Shown here: positions 11,548 to 22,172 of the stretch, piece by piece
Numbering within the stretch: the stretch's first letter is position 1
How the letters are laid out: the number at the start of each line of letters is the position of its first letter
Source: Erigeron canadensis
Taxonomy: Eukaryota > Streptophyta > Magnoliopsida > Asterales > Asteraceae
Direction: 5' to 3'
Assembly (NCBI RefSeq): GCF_010389155.1
Contig: NC_057761.1
Coordinates: forward strand, 46,672,213 to 46,736,212
DNA: 64,000 nt
Notes under the pieces: model-generated
The model's input: the letters and a program-made list of their open reading frames with translations, nothing else
The model's database searches: none
What the model was told of the DNA's origin: nothing
Program-made: the position numbers and the translations under genes

Positions 11548-12690
11548 AGGGTTAAGTCACTAGATGAACAATGTACTTTCCCTCATTTACATGGTTGCCC
11601 ATTGAACTGGATTATTGATGTGTATTACCCATATACTTTTCAAATTTTTACATGGTTGACCAACTGCTGACCTGATAGCCTGCTATAACAGGTTAATCTC
11701 TATTTACATGGTTGCTCATTGAACTGGATGACTAATGTACTTTGCATCATTTACATGGTTGCCTATTAAATTGGATTATTAGTATATATAACCAACATAT
11801 TTTTCTATTTTTTATTTGGTTGACCAAATGTTAAGCTGATGACCTACAAGAACAGTTAAACTCTATATTTACTTTTTATTTTTCCAGAAATTATCTTCAT
11901 CATCGTCATCAATTTTCCAGACGAAAGTTCAGGTAAAAATTCCGGTAACCATGTTCTTTCGTTTCAAATTGACCCAAATGTCCATAAATTGGGTCATACT
12001 GGGTCGTCAATTCAGAAATTTGGGTGATACTGGACTTTAAAATATTTTTAGACGGGTTATTATTAATCAAAAGGAAAAGTGAAATCCTAGAGTATGGGTC
12101 ATAACGGATTGAGTTGATTGTTGGGTTGTTAAAGCTTCCAAGGTTGAAGATCATATACTGATTTATATTGCTAGTACAATAATATTATTATGATATTATT
12201 AAAAATATAAACATATCTACTATATGCTTGTACAGTTTTTATATAATGTTATAATATAGTTATATAATAATCTCCTCTATTTCTATCCGCTGATTTCAAT
12301 TGTTGCTTTTATATTGCAAACTTTTATGGAAAATTGATGAAGAGGATGAAGCAGAAATTAATAAATTTCTGGAAAAAAATAGAGATTAACTTGTTATTGT
12401 AAGGTCGACATTTGGTCAACCATGTAAAAATTAGAAAGGATGTGGCTGATGTATATTAATAATTCAGTTTAATGTGCAACCATGTAAATGAGGGAAAGTA
12501 CATTAGTCATCTAGTTCAATGGGCAACCATGTAAATAAAGATTAACCTGTTATAGCAGGTCATCAGGTCAGCAGTTGGTCAACTATGTAAAAAATTGAAA
12601 AGTATATGGGTGATACATATCAATAATCCAGTTCAATGGGCAACCATGTAAATGAGGGAAAGTGTATTGTTCATTAAGTGACTTAACCCT
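11548..12690. mobile_element. Foldback/Mutator-like non-autonomous element with long inverted arms
   Basis: The left arm (about 11548-11925) and the right arm (about 12325-12690) are inverted copies, starting AGGGTTAAGTCACT and ending AGTGACTTAACCCT. Each arm holds two diverged direct subunits with the words ACATGGTTGCCCATTGAACT and GGTTGACCAA. Identical 7-bp flanks TAAAATA at 11541-11547 and 12691-12697 look like a target-site duplication. The centre (about 400 bp) is AT-rich without a coding frame. Long TIRs and lack of a transposase fit foldback or Mutator-like MITEs, although Mutator duplications are usually 9 bp. Confidence 0.75.
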
Positions 12691-12697
12691 TAAAATA

Positions 12698-13212
12698 ATT
12701 GTCGTAGATATTCACGTCACTTATAGATTTGATAAATTGGGTACAAACAACGGCTCACTCTTTTGGTTATGTCATTGTTACTAAAGATCTAAAACAAGTG
12801 CAAACGGTTTTATGTATAAAGTTGCACTTAGATGTGATTTTGATAGTAAATACAAAGCTAAAGGAGCGACAAGCATAACTTGTCTCTAAAAAAATGTGTA
12901 TAAACAACATTTAGATTTATTTGGTCAACATTGTCAACATGAAAGAATTTTTGTCGATATAAATGATTAGATATTTTAATGTCATTATATTTGCAATTGT
13001 TTTTGAAATATTTCTCTTTTATTTTTGTTATTTTTGGACTGTTTATAAAAAAACATAAGTTTTTTTTATTAATAATATCACTAACACAACTACATATAAA
13101 TTATTTAAAAAATTAATTAAGATTAAATATATTTTTTTGAGATAAAATAAAATAAAAAGAATGTATATAAGTTATGTAATGATTAAGAAAGAGAAAAAGA
13201 TAATAAAAGTTA
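12698..13212. other. Intergenic AT-rich sequence
   Basis: About 500 bp between the foldback element and the Harbinger element. I see no ORF, RNA gene or repeat structure I can support. Confidence 0.5.
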
Positions 13213-13215
13213 TAA

Positions 13216-13345
13216 GACCCCTCCTTATAGTGCGTTCGGCCGGCGTCGGACGTGCGGCGTCGGCACGCCGCTAGTAGCACCGCCGTGTTTTCGAGCGCGT
13301 CTTCGCCGTTTCTTCCAATAATAGACGTGCGGCATAGTGAATAAG
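13216..13345. promoter_or_regulatory. GC-rich subterminal region of the Harbinger element
   Basis: Just inside the left TIR the sequence turns sharply GC- and CpG-rich, with CGGCGTCGG repeated at short spacing followed by CACGCCGC. It contrasts with the AT-rich surroundings. Subterminal repeats of this kind often bind transposase in DNA transposons; that role here is inference. Confidence 0.4.
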
Positions 13346-13559
13346 TGGGTCCCGTTTTGTTTGGAGCCGTTGCCACTAAAAAAAACGTTTTTTATGAATT
13401 TTTTTTGAAACCAACGGCTAGTTGGTATTTTTTTATTTTTTATTTTAAATCTTTACTCCTATTTAAACTCCTCATTACTACCATTTCAAAACACACACAA
13501 TCTAAACACATTCTTTCATCTAACTTTTAAAGCATTTCCATCACACACTACTACCAAAA

Positions 13560-13681
13560 ATGTCTGATTCATCATCATCATCCTCTAGTGACGATTACAT
13601 ATCAAACGATTACGAAGTACTCAACAATGCTGTTACGCAAATGAATGTTATTTTCAATCCCCAAGCCGTAGGTGCGTATCT
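13560..13681 (+). pseudogene. Harbinger transposase, N-terminal part (interrupted)
   Basis: The ATG at 13560 starts a 40-codon open stretch with an acidic serine-rich beginning (MSDSSSSSSSDDY), ending two bases into a codon at 13681 where the LTR of the retroelement begins. Taken with the part resuming at 22173 after one copy of the 5-bp target duplication is removed, the two halves join in the same frame with no stop: 122 + 1249 bases = 457 codons including the stop. The start is chosen because it is the first ATG after the AT-rich leader and it opens directly into the frame. Confidence 0.8.
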
Positions 13682-15176
13682 TGATGTGCAAAATCTAGCT
13701 TTAAATTTATAAACACGATTTACCGAAAGACTGACTACTACACACTCACAGGCAGTGTACCTGATCGCATGCAGTATAGTTAAAACTGGTAAGCCGAGAT
13801 CGTTCGCAAGGACTTAAACAAGCATTTGTAAAACGCTAAATGATTCAAGTAAAAATGGGGGGGTTTTGTGGCCGAATTGCCACGTTGCAAGTAGTTAGTT
13901 TGAAAAGTCAGTAACCCAAAGAATTAATCGAAAGAGAAGTTTGTTGTTGAAAACAATAATTTAAAGGTCACCCATCTTGATTTCGCTTGACAGAATATTA
14001 GGATTGCACTTTTGATTAAGTTCAAATTCAATTTAGTGATTAAATGACCGAGACTCAAATTAATCGCCAACCCCGTACCCGTCAAGTTAACAACTTATTC
14101 GACTCTCTTGTATAAACTGGTTTCATTATTAAGACCGGTACCCCGAGACGCCTTTTTATAACTTCCCTAGTTTAACAATGGTTTTGATCATTTCAGATAA
14201 CAATTTTGCCTATCGATTGTACCCAACCGTCAACCCGTTAATTCTTATCAAATATTGATTACCCTTTACTGTACCTGTCATAGAACCAATTGCTTCTAAC
14301 CAAGCAATCAAAATAACTTATACCCAAATCCTAGTCGTCACTAAGCAATGAATACAAATTATCTACAATCAATAATTGAATAACAAAGAATTAATAGATT
14401 AAGTTCACGACAAAATGTTAAATCAAATCACTTGAATTAATAAATATTGTGCAATCCCTACATAATGTCTCACTCCATCAAGATGGATGAAAAGGCGACT
14501 AGCCACTCATATTAAAATACGAATAACAAATCAAATAGAAAGAATTCGTCGTTACCGAATACAAAGAATTGAACGGAAATAACGAGAATAATCCAATCGT
14601 AATATCGATCTTCAAGGATGATAAATCTGATCAAAAGTCTCCTCAAAAGGTCTTCAAAACGGCTGGAAAGTATGAGATTGAGTTTTGGAATGATAAAACA
14701 AGCTATTTATATGTTTCCAAAAACTCTTATGTAGAATCGTCCTTAAGCTGCGGCTCAGCTAATAAGCTGCGGCGCAGCTCCTCTTTTTTGACTGTTGTTG
14801 ACTTTTGAGTTTCATTGACTTTGCACGGATCAGACTGATGGAGCTGCTGCGCAGCTTACTAAGTTGTTGCGCAGCTTAGACCTTCTGTTTCACAGCTGCG
14901 GCGCAGCTTATAAGCTGCTGCTCAGCTGTACTCGATTCCAGGTTTGACTTTTGTTGACTTTAACCAAACTTCATCCAAACGACCCGGTAATCATCCGTAA
15001 GCACTTATTTCACTTCAAGAATGTCGTTTTCTTCAGAAATACGCTCAAGTATCTGCTATTAACCTGAAACACTAACAAATACCATAAACGCACCAATTGT
15101 ATACGAAAACGACTCATTAAACATGCTAACTTAACTATATAAATCGTGGGAAATTGATATAAAATACGACATATCA
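13682..15176 (-). repeat. 3' LTR of the Athila-type element
   Basis: 1495 bp, nearly identical to 20696-22167. Hand alignment of the first 250 bp shows about eight differences, mostly transitions, and fewer later. It holds a cluster of palindromic AGCTGC-GCGCAGCT words at about 14748-14930, with one more unit than the partner LTR. A short ORF (14569-14808) present in both LTRs has no recognisable product. Confidence 0.9.
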
Positions 15177-15214
15177 AATCCCCCACACTTAAGCTTTGCT
15201 TGTCCTCAAGCAAA
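15177..15214 (-). promoter_or_regulatory. Polypurine tract and adjacent hairpin
   Basis: The minus strand carries GTGTGGGGGATT directly before the LTR, the plus-strand priming site. Just upstream, an 8-bp perfect stem TTTGCTTG/CAAGCAAA (15195-15202 and 15207-15214) with a 4-nt loop is present. Confidence 0.75.
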
Positions 15215-17644
15215 TCCAAACTTTAAATGAAACATTCCTTGACAATCACACTATCAAACAAGTGACAAGTATCAAAAAGCAGCAACACCAAGCATGTCAA
15301 ATGACAAAAAGGCGGGTGAAGCAGTTTTAATCTTAAATGAAAACTCGAAATGTTTGACAATACCTGAACAATCCGTAAGCCACGATAATCAACTAAGCAT
15401 AAATGAAACAAACGATCCTACCAATATCATTCTACTCCAACAACTTACTTTCGGGGTTGAATATATGAAGAATCACTCATAGCTCAGTCGTGATGTATAC
15501 TCTTTTACCATAGGCTTGAGCTAGGATCGTCACTCCACCATTAAGGCGCAAGGACCAAGTACATCGTCAAAATAGGCATAAAGGGTGGTTGTATATTTAA
15601 ACTAAGGCTATGTATTTATGGGTATTTACAATGAAAATTGGGAAGTTATAGGTTACAAGTGAAGGATAAGAATCAAAAGTATAAGGTATATGTGAGAAAT
15701 GTACAAAATAGTCTAACCAAACCCAAACCATTGATTGCCAACAAACCACCAACCTATAAGATGCTATCCCGCGAACACACCTTTAAGTATCAAGCAAAAC
15801 CCGACACCATTGTGGTGTATCAACCTCAAACAACTTATTATCAACCAAATCTTCCATAAATAATGATACAACAACTTTCTAGACATTTGAAAATGAGAAA
15901 TACCTACTAGTAGCCCAAGTTCCTTTTTTTTATATTTTCTGTTTTTCATGTTCTTTATTCTTTTGAACCATTTTTACTCTACTAGTAAATACCCTCTTAC
16001 AATGATGAACATGTCTATAACTCTTCACTTTCTTTGTTTGAACAATTCAAGACAATCTTCAATAACTTAACCCGTTTACGTATTCTCATGGACAAGAATA
16101 TTCCACACATCAACCAATTCAAGACAATCAATGGCCCCCAGATTAGACTAACGGTATGGTTAAGTATAATTAGGTGAAGTTTACATGAAAAGGTGGATTT
16201 ATACAAGGGTGAAAAGCTAAATTACAAGGAATGTATATATGTATAAGATTATATGAGGTTTACAAAGAAAAGGGAAAATGTGTATATATACAAGTATAAG
16301 TATGTGTATAAGGTTGTATAGGTGATTATAGATATACAAAAGAAAAAAGAAACGAAAGAAAGAAAAAGTATGGTCAAACCTAAATGCCAATTCTATTCAT
16401 CATCCAATGTACTCGTCACGATCACCAGGCCAAGTTCTAGAATCAACACATCACCAGCACACTCTTATCGAGAAAAGAACCCGGAAATGGCTTAGAAATA
16501 CCTCAAACACGCACATCCTAGTGCAAGGCATCAAAAAATGAATACCCTTACTCCAGAATAAATCCAAGAGCCTAAGAGAGGGACGTATTTACGAGGCAAA
16601 CAAACCAAAACCGTCACCTGAACAACTATATATGAACGGATGAAATCTCACAATTTGGTGTTTTGGATATATATAAGCATGCAGGTAATGTTATCAATCC
16701 CGAAGAACTAGCCAAATAACCGTTCAGGACACACTTTGCCAATTAAAATTTTTGTCAAGGAAAAATTTGGTAGTAAAATTGCTTAATAAATAATGAATTA
16801 AGTGTCAAAAGCAATTTACCACAAGGACAAATTCAACTCAAGTTTAAAAATCATATCAACTTCTATTATCCCGCCAAATTGATAGCACCAGTTTCAAACA
16901 TGCACATCACAATTAAGAGTTCAAAATAGAAACTCATACCCCTCGATAAAATCCAAAGGCCTACGAGAGGGACATATCAACAAAACCGATAGAAATCGCA
17001 ATGACAAAACAACAAAAGTGATATACCCGGTAGCTTAAAACTATTTGCCACCCCCCCCCACACTTAAGATGGACAATGCCCTCAATGTCCATATCGGTCA
17101 AACAAAAGTAAATAGGGGTAAGCGACATACAAAAATAAGAGCACATACCGGAATAAGGACACATTCCGTTTTGAAACAAGTTATCGACCCCGTGTCACAA
17201 ATGGCACTTCCAAAATAGGAAGGACACTTTGGTTGGCGGGATAAACAACTTGTACCAAAACGGAAGGTGCGAGAGTTAGGTGTGCATCAAACATACCAAT
17301 CAACAAATATGGCGTTGAACTTACTGCCAGCATATGCATATGACAACCTTGCTGTCACATGAACACACGATTAACGAGCAACATTATAAAATAAAACATG
17401 CATACCATTCTTCCTACTTATTTAAACAGAAATGGGAAGAAAAAAAAATAATAAAATAAAATACAAAACACGGGTTGCCTCCCGAGAAGCGCTTAATTTA
17501 TTAAGGAGTTGTTAGCTAGACTCGATCCTCGCAGAGTTACCAAGGTTGGGATTCCGACACCCCCACACTTAAAGTGTTGGGAGGTCGACCCTTGAAAGGA
17601 GAGAAACAGTTACCTTTCACCTTTTCAGAAATCCAATCATTTGC
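15177..17644 (-). other. Non-coding 3' region of the Athila-type element with PPT-like modules
   Basis: About 2.5 kb with no reverse transcriptase, integrase or env-like frame. On the element strand the phrase TTAAGTGTGGGGG occurs next to the 3' LTR (about 15177-15192), again at about 17051-17067, and a related one at about 17558-17574. Each lies beside a short perfect hairpin. The LTR-proximal copy is the polypurine tract in the usual Athila context (TTTGCTTGAGGACAAGCAAA just before it). Confidence 0.7.
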
Positions 17645-18841
17645 TCAACCAGAAATATCAACAACCATCATCAGGTCCTCTTTTTCACTTGTTGATAAAT
17701 TCGAGCACAACTCTTCAGACAACTTAACATTCCCATGAGAGACAGCAGGCTTCAAACGGCTATAAAGTTTACGGATCTTAGCACACGAGCCATCCATTAA
17801 GTTCGAAATTGGCACTGTTGCCTTCTTCAACTCACCCTCCTGTTTCTCAAGCTTCTTATCTAACCATTCATCAACTTGCGAATCCAATGAACTAACACAA
17901 GCAGTTTCAACTGAGTTAGCAACATTAGGAAAAGATACAGAATAGGTGTTTGTAAATGTCACCGACTCATTTCCTGCTCTCAAAGTAAGTTTTCCACGAC
18001 CGACCTCAAGTTTAGCATCGGTCGTGGCAAGGAATGGTCTCCCTAAGATAAGAGGCACATCTAATGCTTCATCTGCTTCAATAATCACAAAATCGACAGG
18101 AAAAACCAAACCGCCCACCTTAACTAACACATCTTCTAGAATTCTCATTGGTCTAATTTCAGATTTATCGGCCAAATGAATTTTCATTTTAATCGGTTTC
18201 GGTCCTCCTAAATTCAGTTTAGAATAAATCGATGAAGGCATTAGATTAATACTTGCTCCTGAATCGTTTAAGGCTCTTTTCACAGATAAATTACCAATCT
18301 TGCAAGGTATGGTAAAACTACCTGGATCCCCGCGTTTTTCGGGCAACTTACCTGTCACTGCTGCTGAACAAACATCCTCAAGCACTGTAGTTGTCACCCC
18401 CGCCAGATTTTTCTTATTCATCAAGATTTGCCTCAAACACGTTGCATAACCTGGCATCTGCACAATTGCATCTAAAAATGGAATGTTAATATGCAATTTA
18501 CTGAGGTGACTCACAAATTTATCCATTTGCTGCTTTAGTTTATGTTTCACCAATCTCTGAGGAAATGGGATTTTGGGCTGGTATGGCTTTACTTCAGGTT
18601 TGTCAGCCTGTTTCGATGGAACGGCTGGTGTCTGCACGGCTGGCTTCGGCTCCATCTCTACAACCTCCTCTTCTTCTTCATGTACCTGCGCAAGCGGACT
18701 AGATTCATCAGGCAAATGATTTGCAGAATTATACGTATTACCTGATCGAGTTGTGACGGCATTGACATGCTCATTTTGAGCATTGGGAGGGTTGTACTTC
18801 GATCCCGATCCTTGATTGTTTTGTTGAGGCTTAGGATTCGG
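17645..18841 (-). pseudogene. Aspartic protease domain of the Athila-type element
   Basis: Continues the gag frame beyond the TAA at 18842-18844 without a frameshift and ends at TGA (17645-17647). After a Pro/Lys-rich linker (PKIPFPQRLVKHKLKQQMDK) comes the retroviral-type protease with active site ALNDSGASINLMP and the second hallmark DVPLILGRPFLATTDA. The C-terminal part (LDKKLEKQEGEL...) has no known domain. In complete Athila elements reverse transcriptase would follow; here the frame ends and no RT codons are found. Confidence 0.85.
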
Positions 18842-18879
18842 TTATCCTTGATTGTTTTGTTGAGGCTTAGGATTCGGTT
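18808..18879. repeat. 36-bp perfect tandem duplication in gag-protease linker
   Basis: Two identical 36-bp units (18808-18843 and 18844-18879, plus strand start ATCCTTGATTG). The length is 12 codons so the frame is kept, but the junction itself reads TAA on the coding strand, giving the stop at 18842-18844. Confidence 0.95.
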
Positions 18880-20500
18880 GAGTATTGCTTGGTAGAGTAC
18901 CGGGCTGCCTATTCGAATTTCCTAGTCTTTCGAGCTTAGCTTCTATATCCTGGAAAGTCGCTTGAGTACTCTTGGTGCTCTGCTCAAGCTTATTAGCCAA
19001 ACCATCCAATCTGGTAGTCATAGCATCCCATTGAGAGGCCATCTTCTCATTAGTAGCTTTCTGAGCTCCTACCAAATCCTTCATGATATCTCTCAGTTCA
19101 GCATTCGCATTCTGCTGATTGTTGAACCTGCTAAACCTGCTTCCACTAAAACCAGAATTATTAGCATTAAAATTAGATGAAGGAAAAGAAGTACCTGATG
19201 ACCGGTTTTGATAACCGGTATTCTGATTAAAGTTCCCTTGCTGATTCTGGACATAGTTAACTTCTTGAGCCGGCTTATCCGGGCAATCCTCTGAATAATG
19301 CATGTCCCCACAGTAGTCACAACCATCAGCAATTACCTTAACATCCCTTTCAATGCTTTTAAATCTCACATCTTGGTTGTCAAACCTCTCGTTCATCTGC
19401 TTTGTGAGGGCTTTGACTTCAGCAACCAAGCTTGATTCTTCACTACTCTCTAGCTTTGCCACAGTCTTACCACTAGTTCTCTTGCTTACAAGCTCATCAC
19501 GATCAGAGGACTCCTTGGCCATATCATCTAAGATTTTGTAACCTTTAGCCGGGGTCACATTGTTCAAACTACCTCCAAATGCCCTGGCTAATTCCCTTCG
19601 AGTTCTCTTTAGCAAACCATCATAGAAGATCTCAACCACTACTTTTGTGTTCAGATTGTTTCCTGGACAATTCCTGATCATCTCCTTATATCGTTTCCAA
19701 GCATCTACTACATCTTCCCCTGGATCTTGAGTGAATGACCGGATCTTATTCTCCAACTATCTTTGAGTCCTTATAGAATAGAACTCATCAATAAACCCGA
19801 CACGAAGCTCATCCCAAGTTGTATACAGATCATCTGGCTGCTCCTTTAACCATGCCTTAGCTCCTCCACATAAAGTGAGTGGAAAAAGCTCAAGCTTCAC
19901 ATTATCATCTTGGTTCGCGCCATAGTGGTAAAACCTACAAATCTTCTCGAACCTCTCTAAATGCCCATACGGATCATTATTAGCTACCCCATCAAACTTC
20001 TCTTCCTCCACACTTTTCAAATGACTTCCTTTGAGAGAAAAGTTAACTCCAGTGGTTGGAAGGCGAATAGGAGTGCCCCTATTAATGGGGACATTTCTCC
20101 TACGATCACCGTAAAGATGGTTATTGGGGTTTACCGGTTCTTGATCACCCATTCTCCTAGCTCTAACTGGTTGAGTTACCTGAAGATTTTCTCTAGGAAT
20201 CTCTGTTAAATTCGGTTGACGAGTTTTATCCTGATTATCTTCTTCCCCTGAGCTATCACCAGTTTTGAACAACCCACTACCTTCGGAGAATTTAGGACTT
20301 AAGTGCACCTCGGACGTTGAACCTTTCTTTGAGTAATATTGATCCAAATCTACGTCCGGGTGGTCACGGTTTTCGGTGTTTGAATCTATGTTTTCGGTGT
20401 TTGAGGGCTCCGTGTTATTTGATCTAAGTAAGCGTCATCTGGCTTTCCCTGGATTAGATTGAGGACTAAGCAAAGGTCTACCAGAGGCTCTTGTGTTCAT
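18842..20500 (-). pseudogene. gag of the Athila-type element, two internal stops
   Basis: The reading frame starts at the ATG at 20500 (MNTRASGRPLLSP) and stays in one frame. It is interrupted by TGA at 20435-20437 and TAG at 19757-19759, and ends at TAA at 18842-18844. The capsid signature is the retrotransposon gag domain (YGHLERFEKICRFY, LCGGAKAWLKEQP, WDELRVGFIDEFY, then WKRYKEMIRNCPG, FYDGL). A zinc knuckle CDYCGDMHYSEDC (C-x2-C-x3-H-x4-C, the Athila/Tat form) lies near 19280-19320. It is followed by a low-complexity N/Q/P/S-rich tail. No frameshift is visible, so decay is by point mutation plus one duplication. Confidence 0.85.
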
Positions 20501-20670
20501 CAACTACAAAGCACCTGCACAAGCACCACAAGAAAAATCATTAACCGCACCAGAAACTAACAAAATAAAACTAAAACAAAAATAAAATCTATCTATTAAA
20601 GACAATTAATTTCCTCACAAATGAATGCACGGAAGGATCGAATCAAAAAACTAACAATTACTTAATTCAA

Positions 20671-20691
20671 GTCCCCGGCAGCGGCGCCAAA
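20671..20691 (-). other. Primer-binding site, tRNA-Asp type
   Basis: On the minus strand it reads TGGCGCCGCTGCCGGGGAC a few bases inside the LTR. This is the Athila/Tat primer site (TGGCGCC-TGCCGGGGA form) complementary to tRNA-Asp, and it sets the element's orientation and lineage. Confidence 0.85.
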
Positions 20692-20695
20692 AACT

Positions 20696-22167
20696 TGATA
20701 TGCGAAATCTAGCTTTAAATTTATAAACACGATTTATCGAAAGACTGACTACTACACACTCACAGGCAGTGTACCTGATCGCATGCAGTATAGTTAGAAC
20801 TGGTAAGCCGAGATCGTTCGCAAGGACTTAAACAAGCATTTGTAAAACGCTAAATGATTCAAGTAAAAATGGGGGGTTTTGTGGCCGAATTGCCACGTTG
20901 CAAGTAGTTAGTTTGAAAAGTCAGTAATCCCAAAGGATTAATCGAAAGAGAAGTTTGTTGTTGAAAACAATAATTTAAAGGTCACCCATCTTGATTTCGC
21001 TTGACAGAATATTAGGATTGTACTTTTGATTAAGTTCAAATTCAATTTAGTGATTAAATGACCGAGACTCAAATTAATCGCCAACCCCGTACCCGTCAAG
21101 TTAACAACTTATTCGACTCTCTTGTATAAACTGGTTTCATTATTAAGACCGGTACCCCGAGACGCCTTTTTATAACTTCCCTAGTTTAACAATGGTTTTG
21201 ATCATTTCAGATAACAATTTTGCCTATCGATTGTACCCAACCGTCAACCCGTTAATTCTTATCAAATATTGATTACCCTCTACCGTACCCGTCATAGAAC
21301 CAATTGCTTCTAACCAAGCAATCAAAATAACTTATACCCAAATCCTAGTCGTCACTAAGCAATGAATACAAATTATCTACAATCAATAATTGAATAACAA
21401 CGAATTAATAGATTAAGTTCACGACAAAATGTTAAATCAAATCACTTGAATTAATAAATATTGTGCAATCCCTACATAATGTCTCACTCCATCAAGATGG
21501 ATGAAAAGGCGACTAGCCACTCATATTAAAATACGAATAACAAATCAAATAGAAAGAATTCGTCGTTACCGAATACAAAGAATTGAACGGAAATAACGAG
21601 AATAATCCAATCGTAATATCGATCTTCAAGGATGATAAATCTGATCAAAAGTCTCCTCAAAAGGTCTTCAAAACGGCTGGAAAGTATGAGATTGGGTTTT
21701 GGAATGATAAAACAAGCTATTTATATGTTTCCAAAAACTCTTATGTAGAATCGTCCTTAAGCTGCGGCGCAGCTCCTCTTTTACTGCTGTTGACTTTTGA
21801 GTTTCATTGACTTTGCACGGATCAGACTGATGGAGCTGCTGCGCAGCTTACTAAGTTGCTGCGCAGCTTAGACCTTCTGTTTTACAGTTGCAGCGCAGCT
21901 TATAAGCTGCTGCTCAGCTGTACTCGATTCCAGGTTTGACTTTTGTTGACTTTCACCAAACTTCATCCAAACGACCCGGTAATCATCCTAAGCACTTATT
22001 TCACTTCAAGAATGTCGTTTTCTTCAGAAATACGCTCAAGTATCTGCTATTAACCTGAAACACTAACAAATACCATAAACGCACCAATTGTATACGAAAA
22101 TGACTCATTAAACATGCTAACTTAACTATATAAACCGTGGGAAATGGGTATAAAATACGACATATCA
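20696..22167 (-). repeat. 5' LTR of the Athila-type element
   Basis: 1472 bp copy of 13682-15176. It starts TGATATGCGAAATC next to the primer-binding site and ends GACATATCA against the Harbinger coding sequence. The palindrome cluster lies at about 21759-21920. Confidence 0.9.
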
Positions 22168-22172
22168 TGTCT

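Larger units (their letters stand above)
13682..22167 (-). mobile_element. Athila-type Ty3/gypsy derivative with gag-protease only
   Basis: Two near-identical LTRs (13682-15176 and 20696-22167) bracket 5.5 kb. On the minus strand the order is LTR, tRNA-Asp-type primer site (20671-20691), gag, aspartic protease, a long non-coding stretch, polypurine tract, LTR. Ends are TGATATG/CATATCA. The flanks are TATCT (13677-13681) and TGTCT (22168-22172), a 5-bp target duplication with one substitution. There is no reverse transcriptase, RNase H or integrase anywhere between protease and 3' LTR, so the element needed another element's pol. The arrangement matches the non-autonomous class called TR-GAG. 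Confidence 0.9.

Noticed and set aside
14569..14808. ORF repeated at 21583-21810 as a retroelement gene
   Set aside because: It lies inside both LTRs, ends differently in each because of the palindrome indel, and its start codons differ from ATG context; probably chance.
22144..22172. ATG at 22144 as the natural start of the transposase
   Set aside because: The first 10 codons come from the retroelement LTR; the true N-terminus lies at 13560 on the other side of the insertion.
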